Below, piece by piece: positions 8,364 to 15,540 of a stretch of DNA of 64,000 nt. The stretch comes from Acuticoccus sp965213555 (GTDB lineage Bacteria; Pseudomonadota; Alphaproteobacteria; Rhizobiales; Amorphaceae). Numbering within the stretch: the stretch's first letter is position 1; the number at the start of each line of letters is the position of its first letter. The stretch spans positions 744,001 through 808,000 of the forward strand of contig NZ_OZ243890.1 in assembly GCF_965213555.1 (NCBI RefSeq), written 5' to 3'. The notes under the pieces were generated by a model. That model was not told where the DNA came from and ran no database searches. It saw only the letters and a program-made list of their open reading frames with translations. Made by a program: the position numbers and the translations under genes.

Positions 8364-9549
8364 CGATCTCGAGCGTGGGGCGCGCCCCGGCATCGAGCCG
8401 GATGGGCTCGCGCCACAGCCGGTCGGCCCACCCCTCCACGAACCGCGCCGCCCGGTCCGCGGCGTCGGGCGCGAAGAGCCGGCGCTGCGCGGCGATGTCG
8501 GTCGCCTCCGCCCGTGCCAGCGCGTCCAGCCACTGCGCGCTGCTCGCCGGCCATCGCTCGAGGGTGGCGCAGGCGCCGACCCGCGCCATCTCCCGCGCCT
8601 TGGCCACCTGCTCGTCGAAGTAGCGCCACTCCGGCACGCACAGGAACGGGCGGCCGACCCGGGCCACCTCGGTCACCGTCGTGTCCCCGGCCGAGGCGAC
8701 GACGCAGTCGGCGGCGGCGATGTAGGAGAGCGCGTCGGGGACCCAGCCGAGGGTCGTAAGGTTCGCGAAGTCCGTCTCGTGCCCCTCCCTGTGCAGCGGC
8801 CCGATGGCGAGCCACAGTGCATCGGGGCGTGCCCTGGCCGCCATCGTGAGCGGAGCGTAGGGCGTGCCCGTACCGCCGCCGCCGGAGATCGCGACCACGA
8901 CCTCTCGCTCCTGCGGCAGGCCGAGGACGTGCCGGGCGGCGGCCTTGTCCGGCACCGGGGCGTTCGTCGGGCACAAGCCGCCGGTGTAGCAGGTCTTGCG
9001 CCGCGCGAAGCCTGGATAGTCGGGCTGCTCGATCGCCTCGTCGAAGGGGGCGAGGAGGCCGACGCAGGCGTCGTAGGCAGCGAGGTGGAACGGGTCGGCG
9101 CGGTCGCCGTGCATGCGGATCTTGATCGCCGGCACGCTGAGCAGGCGCATGAGGAGCGCGATCTCGGCGGACACGTCGACCACCATCAGCGCTGGCCGCG
9201 CGGCGCGGACCCACGCGACCATCCGCGCCATGGTCTCTGTGACCTCCGGCACACCGAGCGGGACGCAGTGCAGCCGGTCGGGCGGTGCAACGCCGAACAG
9301 GCCCTCGGTGAGCGCCGCGGCGCCGATCATGTTGGGCAGCGCGACGACGTCGGCGGGAACGTCCGGCGACAGGATGGACGGGTCGGCGGTGAAGATCGTG
9401 ATGGGCCGCGGCTCCATTGCCGCGATGATCGCCTCGCAGCGACGCGCGTGCCCTCGCCCCTGGTGGTGGACGAAGAAGCCGATAGGCCGTTGCGATCCCG
9501 CGCTCGACGCTGGCTCGGCGAGGAAGGGTCCGTCCACGGTCGCCCTCAC
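8356..9549 (-). CDS. MurG/GT28-like glycosyltransferase
   Basis: A 397-residue GT-B protein. The N-terminal lobe begins with IGFFVHHQGRGHARRCEAI, a glycine-rich acceptor loop like that of MurG-type and UDP-glucuronosyltransferase-like enzymes. The C-terminal lobe has AISGGGGTGTPYAPL and the donor-site segment ADCVVASAGDTTVTEVARVG followed by PEWRYFDEQVAKA. It is probably soluble; there are no clear membrane helices. The start is GTG 9549, overlapping the TGA of the upstream gene (bases 9546-9548), so the two are coupled. It is not murG itself, since no cell-wall genes surround it. Donor and acceptor are unknown. Confidence 0.8.
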   Translation of the reverse strand: MRATVDGPFLAEPASSAGSQRPIGFFVHHQGRGHARRCEAIIAAMEPRPITIFTADPSILSPDVPADVVALPNMIGAAALTEGLFGVAPPDRLHCVPLGVPEVTETMARMVAWVRAARPALMVVDVSAEIALLMRLLSVPAIKIRMHGDRADPFHLAAYDACVGLLAPFDEAIEQPDYPGFARRKTCYTGGLCPTNAPVPDKAAARHVLGLPQEREVVVAISGGGGTGTPYAPLTMAARARPDALWLAIGPLHREGHETDFANLTTLGWVPDALSYIAAADCVVASAGDTTVTEVARVGRPFLCVPEWRYFDEQVAKAREMARVGACATLERWPASSAQWLDALARAEATDIAAQRRLFAPDAADRAARFVEGWADRLWREPIRLDAGARPTLEIVS

Positions 9550-10217
9550 GCCGCGCGGCGCTCGGCCGACGCCTCGAGCGGGTGGAGGGTCAGGCGCCCG
9601 CGCGCGGCGGCCGACTGGAACCAACGCCGCTCGCCGTCCCAGTCGTGGCCCCACCAGCCGGCGAAGCCGAAGCCGAACGCCTCCACGTGGCACGAGGGGT
9701 CGGCGGTCAGCCACCAGCGCACGGCGAGGTAGCCGGTCGACGGCGCCGGCCCGTGGCGGCGCAGGGGAGCGTGACCCAGCTCGTCCATGGAACGGGCGAA
9801 GAAGTCGGCGTCCCACGCCCGCACCGTCTTTCCGAGCGCCGCGTAGCGCGCACGGGCCGCTTCGGAGTAGTCCTGCCCGTCGGCAGCGTTCCGCTCGGGG
9901 GGCGACAGCGGCGGCACGATGAGGTCCGCCTTTCGTGGGTGGATCGGCAGCGCGATGGTGGACGCGGTGCGGAAGGCGGGCGAGCGCTCGATGACGCCGG
10001 TGCGCAGCCACTCCTCCATCTGTCCGCCGCAGTTGATGAGGACGAGCTCGTCCACCCGTTTCCCGGTGAGCCCGCCCAATCCGCGCGCCTTGTTGAGCCG
10101 CACGACGACGTCGCACCCGTCGACCTGCGCGGCGACGACGCGCTCGGAGGGCGCGTTGCCCACCACCGCGATCCGACGCGCCTCAACCACCGCGCGCCCC
10201 TCCGGCGCGGCCGGCAC
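9546..10217 (-). CDS. GT29 (sialyltransferase)-like protein
   Basis: A 223-residue protein. RIAVVGNAPSERVVAAQVDG followed by DVVVRLNKARGLGGLTGKR resembles the N-terminal sialylmotif-like region of bacterial GT29-domain proteins. The downstream PSTGYLAVRWWL segment matches the second conserved block. In rhizobia similar small proteins are annotated as urease operon accessory proteins. Here a urease operon lies 3 kb away, but this gene sits inside the glycosyltransferase cluster. The best start is GTG 10217; an internal start before RIAVVG is possible. It is translationally coupled to the MurG-like gene and divergent from the gene at 10311. A true sialyltransferase function is not claimed. Confidence 0.65.
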   Translation of the reverse strand: MPAAPEGRAVVEARRIAVVGNAPSERVVAAQVDGCDVVVRLNKARGLGGLTGKRVDELVLINCGGQMEEWLRTGVIERSPAFRTASTIALPIHPRKADLIVPPLSPPERNAADGQDYSEAARARYAALGKTVRAWDADFFARSMDELGHAPLRRHGPAPSTGYLAVRWWLTADPSCHVEAFGFGFAGWWGHDWDGERRWFQSAAARGRLTLHPLEASAERRAA

Positions 10218-10310
10218 GGTTGAGCGAGAGGGCGAGGTTCAGGTACATCGCTGCGCGAACACCCCTGCGCCCAGCAAGGTTCCGACGCCCCGTTGCCACA
10301 GTCCCTCCCG

Positions 10311-11246
10311 ATGCCCGCCGCGCGCCCCGAGGCCGTCTCGCTCGCCCCTAGGTGCGTCCTGTGCGGTGCGCGGGCCGTGACATGGCGCGGTGAGCTCGCC
10401 ACGTGCCTGTGGTGCGGCGCGCGCTGGCCTCGAGGCTGCTGCAACCCGTGGGACCGGCTCGCTGCGCTGCTCGCCGAGGGGGCGGTCCACACCGATCCGG
10501 CAAGGCTCGGCGGGCTCCTGCTCGACGACTACACCTTCCGCTCCGCCGCCCTCGCAAACGGCCTCGCGTTCGCCCCGGACGCCGGGCCTGTCATCCACGG
10601 CCATCGCATGCAGCCGGCCCGCGGCCACCTCAGACGCATCGTCCCTGGCCCCGCACGCAACGTCACCCTCGTGGTCCTGTCGCGCGCCGCGGACCGCGCC
10701 CTCGAGGATCTTCTCGCGGCGACCGCTGGGCACTTCGCGGCGACCATCGTGGTGGTCGACGCGATGCGCGCGAGCCCTCACACCGACGCCACCGTCCTCG
10801 CCTGCCCGCTCGACCGCTTCGACGTCAGCCGCAACCAGGCGCAGGCGGCGGTACGCACGCCTTGGGTGCTCCACCTCGACACGGACGAGCGCCTCGACCG
10901 GAGGACCCTTGCTTCCGTGGGAGGGCTCGCCGCGATGGCCGACGGGGCCGGCCTTCACGCGGTGGGCTTCCCCAGGCGCAACCTCGTCGACGGCGCACTC
11001 TCGGACCTGTGGCCTGACGTTCAGTACCGGCTGGTGCGCCGCACCGTCCGCTTCCGCGGCCGCGTCCATGAGCGGCCGGACGCGTGCGACGACTGGCGGC
11101 GAACGATGATCGCGCTCGGCATGCCCATCGAGCACCGGCTGACCGGCGCGCACGTGGCGGCACGCCAGGCGCGTTATGATGCGCTCGGTCAGTCGGCGGA
11201 GCGCGCCGCGGAGGCCGAGGCGCTGCAGCGACCCTACAGCGCGTGA
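10311..11246 (+). CDS. Zinc-ribbon plus GT2-like glycosyltransferase
   Basis: A 311-residue protein from the ATG at 10311; a TTG at 10293 is an in-frame alternative. The first 36 residues hold four cysteines, C15-x2-C18 and C32-x2-C35, spaced like a zinc ribbon. Residues from about 115 onward form a GT2-like Rossmann region with LVVLSRA and the D-x-D motif in WVLHLDTDERLDRR, then YRLVRRTVRFRGRVHE, which is common in GT2 enzymes. It appears to be an unusual pairing of a small metal-binding head with a glycosyltransferase body. The gene ends in a 4-bp GTGA overlap with the next glycosyltransferase. The function of the head is unknown. Confidence 0.7.
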   Translation: MPAARPEAVSLAPRCVLCGARAVTWRGELATCLWCGARWPRGCCNPWDRLAALLAEGAVHTDPARLGGLLLDDYTFRSAALANGLAFAPDAGPVIHGHRMQPARGHLRRIVPGPARNVTLVVLSRAADRALEDLLAATAGHFAATIVVVDAMRASPHTDATVLACPLDRFDVSRNQAQAAVRTPWVLHLDTDERLDRRTLASVGGLAAMADGAGLHAVGFPRRNLVDGALSDLWPDVQYRLVRRTVRFRGRVHERPDACDDWRRTMIALGMPIEHRLTGAHVAARQARYDALGQSAERAAEAEALQRPYSA

Positions 11247-12448
11247 GCGCCGCGCTGGGGGTGGTGCTCCTCACCTGGAGCTATCCGCCGGTGCCGACGG
11301 GGCTCGCCCGCGCCGCCGAGGCGATCGCCACCGGCCTCGTGGAGGCGGGCGCGGCCGTGCGCGTCCTGTCCGCGGACCGTCCGCGCGGCACGCGGCAGGA
11401 CGTGGACGGCGTGACCCTAATCGGTTGCGCCGTACCCCGAGGCGGCACGCTAGGCTGGGGGCGCCGCCGGGCGGCGGTCGGACACCTTGCGGGCCCCCTC
11501 GCGTTCCGCCGCGCGCTCCTTACCGAGCACGAACCCACCGACGTCATCGAGTCCACCAACTGGTACGCGCCGGCCGCCCTCCTGCGGATGGGCCCGCGCG
11601 CTCCCATCCTCGTCGTGCGTCACTCGACGCCCGCGGCGATGAGCTTCGGTCCGACGACGGGCGCACGCGATCGCATCGACCTCGCCTTCGCGCACCGGCT
11701 CGAGCGTCAGCTCGTTCGGCGGGCGCAGTTGTCGATCTTCAACACGCACGCCTCGCAGCGGCTCCTCGCCGCGCACTACGGGCTCGCGCACGATGCGGCC
11801 CACCGCGTCGTCGGGCTAGCGCTCGATGCGGCGACCATCGCGGCCGGCGCGGCCGCGCCGTGGCCGGACCCTTGCGAGGGACCGCTGACGATGGCGTTCG
11901 TGGGGCGCGCCGAGCCGCGCAAGGGCTTCGACGAGGCGATCGGCGCGGCGATGATCCTTGCCCGCGAGCGGCCGGTGCGCCTCCACCTCGTCGGCACCGA
12001 CGCGGACGACGAGGGGGGCGCGCTTTCAAGGCTCGCGATGGCGCCGAGCAAGGCCGCGACGATCGTCAACCACGGGCGGATCGCAGACGCTGCGCTGCAC
12101 CGTGTGCTCGCCGGGTGCCACCTCGTGCTCGCCCCCTCGCGGACGGAGTCCTACGGCATCGTCTACCGCGAGGCCGCCGCCTTCGGCCGCCCCCTCGTCG
12201 CCTGCCGGGAGGACGCCAGCGCGGTGGAGTTCGTCGAGGCGACGGGGGCGGGCGTCCTCGCCGACCGTTGCGAGCCCCAGGCGATCGCGCACGCGATGAC
12301 CCGGCTCTGGTCAACGCCCGACTTGGTGCGACGCTGTCGGGAAGAGGGCCTCGCCCACGCGGCGACGCTCACCAAGGTCGCGCTCGGGCGCGCCACGCTC
12401 GCAGCGTACAGCACGGCGATGGAGGCTGTGCGGCGTACCAACGGCTGA
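11243..12448 (+). CDS. Glycosyltransferase family 4 protein
   Basis: A 401-residue GT-B enzyme. It has an N-terminal acceptor lobe (SYPPVPTGLARAAEAIA), the donor-lobe entry MAFVGRAEPRKGFDEAI and the EX7E-like motif in SRTESYGIVYREAAAFGRP. It starts with GTG 11243, overlapping the TGA of the preceding gene by 4 bp, so the two are a coupled pair. It is the last gene of the glycosyltransferase cluster; 20 bp after its stop comes the 3' end of a tRNA gene on the other strand. The sugar specificity is not visible. Confidence 0.88.
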   Translation: MSAALGVVLLTWSYPPVPTGLARAAEAIATGLVEAGAAVRVLSADRPRGTRQDVDGVTLIGCAVPRGGTLGWGRRRAAVGHLAGPLAFRRALLTEHEPTDVIESTNWYAPAALLRMGPRAPILVVRHSTPAAMSFGPTTGARDRIDLAFAHRLERQLVRRAQLSIFNTHASQRLLAAHYGLAHDAAHRVVGLALDAATIAAGAAAPWPDPCEGPLTMAFVGRAEPRKGFDEAIGAAMILARERPVRLHLVGTDADDEGGALSRLAMAPSKAATIVNHGRIADAALHRVLAGCHLVLAPSRTESYGIVYREAAAFGRPLVACREDASAVEFVEATGAGVLADRCEPQAIAHAMTRLWSTPDLVRRCREEGLAHAATLTKVALGRATLAAYSTAMEAVRRTNG

Positions 12449-12468
12449 GCCGACGCGCTGGGATCTGT

Positions 12469-12545
12469 TGGTGTCCCCGGCAGGATTCGAACCTGCGACC
12501 CCAGGATTAGGAATCCTGTGCTCTATCCTGCTGAGCTACGAGGAC
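12469..12545 (-). tRNA. tRNA-Arg (anticodon CCU)
   Basis: The minus strand folds into a complete cloverleaf. The acceptor stem is GTCCTCG paired with CGGGGAC, with one G-U pair. There is a GCTC/GAGC D-stem, an anticodon stem CAGGA/TCCTG with loop TTCCTAA, and a GCAGG/CCTGC T-stem with TTCGAAT. The anticodon CCT reads AGG, arginine. The discriminator base is A at 12472, and CCA is encoded in the DNA at 12469-12471. The anticodon complement lies at 12509-12511. Confidence 0.97.
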
Positions 12546-13191
12546 GCCCCGCGACATTAGCACAGTCCCCGGCCACCGGCACCAGGGGTCACCAAAAGCT
12601 AGCGGCGGCGAGCGGCGCGACCGCGCACACCGCGGGCCCCGCCGCAGCCTTCAGCGTTGCGGCGGTGCCCGGATAGCGGCGCCCTTCAGACGGTCCGTCG
12701 ACCGTCCCGCGGCCATGGGGAGCGTGTTCAGGCGCGTCCCGTCGGTTGCTGCCAACGGCGCACGGCGTCGTAGCGCATGGTACGCTCGCCACTGTCGCAT
12801 GATGTCACGGTTGGGGTGCGGCGTGCCTCCGGTCTGCGTGGGTTCGCCCTTGGCGACGCAGCCGACGTGGCGGACGCCGGGCTCGGCAGACGCGTCGTCG
12901 AGGCGGGCGTCCGATACCCCCATCGCCTGCTCGGCGCAAAGCCCATGGCGAGGCCGCGCCAGGCCACGCGGTCCCTTCCGTGCGACGGCGAAGCGGCGGA
13001 CCCGCGCGGAGCCCCCACCGAGCCTTCGTCAACGGCCTCGGCGCAGCCGGAACGGGACGACCGGGTCGGGCCTTCGTCCGCACCGTCGAGCGAGAGCATC
13101 CTGGGTCTTCTCAGACCCAGAGAAGTTGCTCTAGCTCGTTGATCGAAAGCGATCTTTTGTCGTGGGGTGGTGCCACCCAACCCAGACCGCT
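12546..13191. other. 646-bp region without a convincing gene
   Basis: Several frames are open because of the high GC content, but none has a recognisable domain, a good ribosome site or codon use like its neighbours. The only structure I see is the palindromic repeat at 13094-13146. A short inverted repeat, GGGGTGGTGCCACCC, lies near 13163-13178, just downstream of the ureG stop. It has no T-tract on either side, so I do not call it a terminator. Confidence 0.5.
13094..13146. repeat. Dispersed palindromic intergenic repeat, copy 1
   Basis: An imperfect palindrome. CTGGGTCT, a TCTC loop and AGACCCAG form a perfect 8-bp stem (13101-13120), and the outer arms GAGCA and TGCTC can also pair. It is followed by TAGCTCGTTGATCGA. 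The same core and tail occur at 43635-43686, and a damaged core occurs at 45437-45478. It is probably a member of a genome-wide intergenic repeat family of the kind common in Rhizobiales. Confidence 0.7.
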
Positions 13192-13812
13192 CTAGGCGCC
13201 GAGGCCGCCGGCCTCATGCAGGAAGGCGACGACGCCGTCCACGCCCTCCCCTGCCTTGAGGTTGGTCATCAGGAAGGGCCGGTCGCCGCGCATGCGCGCC
13301 GCGTCCTCGCGCATGACGTCGAGGGAGGCGCCGACGAAGGGCGCGAGGTCCGTCTTGTTGATGAGGAGGAGGTCGGAGCGCGTGATGCCAGGGCCTCCCT
13401 TGCGCGGGATCTTCTCCCCCGCCGCGACGTCGATGACGTAGATCGTGAGGTCGGCGAGCTCCGGCGAAAAGGTCGCGGCGAGGTTGTCGCCGCCGGACTC
13501 GACGAGCACCAGGTCGACGTCGGGGAAGCGCTCGCGCATCTGGCGGATCGCCGCGAGGTTGATCGACGCGTCCTCGCGGATCGCCGTGTGCGGGCACCCG
13601 CCGGTCTCCACGCCCATGATGCGCTCCTCGGCGAGCGCCTCAGCGCGCGCGAGGATGAGCGCGTCCTCCTTGGTGTAGATGTCGTTGGTGATGGCGACGA
13701 TGTCGAGGCGGTCGCGCAGCGCCTTGCAAAGGCGCTCCATGAGCATCGTCTTGCCGGAGCCGACGGGGCCGCCGATGCCGACGCGCAGCGGTCCGTGGGC
13801 GGTACGCGACAT
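13192..13812 (-). CDS. ureG: Urease accessory GTPase UreG
   Basis: A 206-residue SIMIBI-class GTPase that couples GTP hydrolysis to nickel delivery into apo-urease, working with UreD, UreF and UreE. The P-loop GIGGPVGSGKT is at residues 12-22. The Cys-Pro-His metal motif is in VETGGCPHTAIREDAS, and the guanine-specificity motif NKTD lies late in the chain. The ATG at 13812 is preferred over an upstream GTG at 13842 because GGAGGAG sits just before it and the length then fits the family. It is the last gene of the ureDABC-DUF29-EFG operon on the minus strand. Confidence 0.97.
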   Translation of the reverse strand: MSRTAHGPLRVGIGGPVGSGKTMLMERLCKALRDRLDIVAITNDIYTKEDALILARAEALAEERIMGVETGGCPHTAIREDASINLAAIRQMRERFPDVDLVLVESGGDNLAATFSPELADLTIYVIDVAAGEKIPRKGGPGITRSDLLLINKTDLAPFVGASLDVMREDAARMRGDRPFLMTNLKAGEGVDGVVAFLHEAGGLGA

Positions 13813-13866
13813 GAAGGCTCCTCCGTCGACCTCCTCTGTCACCAGCTCGTCGCGCTGGCAAGGGCA

Positions 13867-14547
13867 TCACGAGCGGAACAGGCGGACGTGTTGCGTCTCG
13901 TGGCGCATGGCGGCGACGTCGAGGCCGAGCGCGGCGCCGCCGACGTCGTCGAGGGATGCCCCAAGGGCACCCGCCGCGACTTCGGCGACCTCGGGGGCGA
14001 GGGCGGCGGTGATGCGTTGCCCATCGGTCTGCCCGAGGGGGACGAGGCGGACGGCGGCCGACACGAGGTTGGCGACGTAGGCCGAGGTGGCGGCGAACAG
14101 GAGGGCGGCGAGGGGAACGCCGTGGGCGGCGCCGAGCGCGCCGACGGCGACCGGTAGCGGCAGCGGCGGCGCGGGCGGCGGCGCGTCGCACGGCCATGCT
14201 GCGGCGACCACCTCGACGAACGCCTCGCCCTGATGGAGCGTCTCCTCGCGCCGCTCCCGCGAGGCCGAGAGCGCGACGGCGAGCCCGCGCACGTGCTCGA
14301 ACGCAGCCGCGTCCCTGGCATGGACGGCGCGCCAGGCGTGCGCGGTCAGGATGGCGTCGGTGCGCCCCGCCCCGTCGGTGAGGGCGACGGCGATAGCATC
14401 GCGTGCGGCCCGCGCATCGGCGAGGGCACCGGCCTCACAAAGCGCCTCGAGCCCGTGCGAGTAGCTGTACGCCCCGATGGGGTTGGCTGGCGAGAACCAC
14501 GCCAAAAGGCGCGCCAGCGCCGGCTCAGGGATGATGGTGGCCCCCAT
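13867..14547 (-). CDS. ureF: Urease accessory protein UreF
   Basis: A 226-residue all-helical protein of the UreF family, which bridges UreD and UreG in the nickel-insertion complex and gates the GTPase. Typical features are the N-terminal LLAWFSPANPIGAYSYSHGL signature and the C-terminal MRHETQHVRLFRS end, which contacts UreD in known structures. ATG 14547 overlaps the end of ureE by 23 bp, so translation is coupled. There are 54 bp between its stop and the ureG start. Confidence 0.96.
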   Translation of the reverse strand: MGATIIPEPALARLLAWFSPANPIGAYSYSHGLEALCEAGALADARAARDAIAVALTDGAGRTDAILTAHAWRAVHARDAAAFEHVRGLAVALSASRERREETLHQGEAFVEVVAAAWPCDAPPPAPPLPLPVAVGALGAAHGVPLAALLFAATSAYVANLVSAAVRLVPLGQTDGQRITAALAPEVAEVAAGALGASLDDVGGAALGLDVAAMRHETQHVRLFRS

Positions 14548-14962
14548 CGTGGTAGGCGCCGACCTCCGGGTCGAAGGGAGCGTCGCGGTGCGTCACGGTC
14601 CCGCCGAGGCGCGTCACCATGGCCTCCAGCACGTGGTCGCGCCGGATGCGCAGCCGGTCCGCCATCACCGCCGTCGGCGTGTGCCGGTTGCCGAGGTGCC
14701 AGGCGAGGCGCGAGAGGAGCGTCGCGTCGGCCGCGGTGATGTCGGCGACGGCCTCCTCCGCCGCCTCGATGCGCAGGACGCGCCCGTCCTCCATGGCGAG
14801 CCGGTCGCCGTGGCGCAGCGCCGTCGCCGCCGCGAGGTCGATGAGGACGCGCTCGCCTCCCTCGGTGTTGACGACGAGCCGCCGTCGGTGGCGATCGCCG
14901 TGGGGCAGGCGGGCGATGAGGGCCGCGTCGCCCTCGCTGACCAGCCGGTGCGCTCGGATCAT
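14525..14962 (-). CDS. ureE: Urease nickel metallochaperone UreE
   Basis: A 145-residue nickel carrier. The N-terminal peptide-binding half (HRRRLVVNTEGGERVLIDLA) is followed by the metal-binding half with LAWHLGNRHTPTAV, which holds the conserved dimer-interface histidine. The tail has a short histidine cluster (YHDGGHHHP) that could add nickel sites. It follows the DUF29 gene by about 75 bp and overlaps ureF. Confidence 0.95.
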   Translation of the reverse strand: MIRAHRLVSEGDAALIARLPHGDRHRRRLVVNTEGGERVLIDLAAATALRHGDRLAMEDGRVLRIEAAEEAVADITAADATLLSRLAWHLGNRHTPTAVMADRLRIRRDHVLEAMVTRLGGTVTHRDAPFDPEVGAYHDGGHHHP

Positions 14963-15036
14963 TGCCGCCGCATGGATCGCAGGAACGCGTTCGCTCGCCC
15001 CCCGACGACGTGTGGACCCGCCGCACCGCTCATCCG

Positions 15037-15501
15037 TCAGGGCAGCCAGTCATGGCGAAGGACGTCGGCGATCGCAAACGGACACTCGACCGGAAGCTGA
15101 TCCAAGCCGAGGAGCCCCATCTGGATGGACGCTTGGCTGCGGGCGACAGCATAGGCTCGCGACAGCCGCTCGCTCGGCCGCTGCCGCAGGCTCGGACTGT
15201 CCTCGACGATACGCTCGATGTTGCGGCGTTGCTCCCTGATCGAGCCAATCCAACCGGCCGAACGCGCCTCGCGCTGGTATTGCCACTTCACAAGATGCAG
15301 CAGCAGCACCTCGAGGCGGCTGTCGACCTCTCGCCTGTCGCGCTTGCCCAAGCCCTCGATCTCCTCGGCAAGGTTGGCCCAGTCGAGGGTGGCGTCCGCG
15401 CGGGCGCGGAGCCTTGCCGCCTGCTCCTGCGTCCATAGGAAGAAGTCCACGTCGTAGCCGTGGCGGGCAAGCGCGAGGGTGTCGGCGGCAGCGTCGGGCA
15501 T
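15037..15501 (-). CDS. DUF29 domain protein inside the urease operon
   Basis: A 154-residue protein from ATG 15501, which follows AGGGA. A GTG at 15540, directly after the ureC stop, is a possible longer start. The DUF29 pattern is clear: YDVDFFLWTQEQAARLRA, WANLAEEIEGLGKRDRREVD, LLLHLVKWQYQ and REQRRNIERIVEDSPSLR. DUF29 proteins are common in cyanobacteria and alphaproteobacteria and have no established role. Same strand and tight spacing between ureC and ureE suggest co-transcription with urease. It could be an accessory factor or a passenger. Confidence 0.85.
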   Translation of the reverse strand: MPDAAADTLALARHGYDVDFFLWTQEQAARLRARADATLDWANLAEEIEGLGKRDRREVDSRLEVLLLHLVKWQYQREARSAGWIGSIREQRRNIERIVEDSPSLRQRPSERLSRAYAVARSQASIQMGLLGLDQLPVECPFAIADVLRHDWLP

Positions 15502-15540
15502 GGCGGTCCCTGGTCCCGTCGAGGCGGCGTCGACCGACAC

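Noticed and set aside
4260..12545. Integration of the glycosyltransferase cluster into the tRNA-Arg 3' end
   Set aside because: The tRNA 3' end faces the cluster, but I see no copy of the tRNA 3' end at the far side, no integrase and no composition change.
12715..13180. Open frames on both strands between the tRNA and ureG
   Set aside because: No domain, no ribosome site, several frames open at once; most likely non-coding GC-rich DNA.
13150..13185. Intrinsic terminator after ureG
   Set aside because: The short GGGTG/CACCC stem has no T-tract in the right direction.
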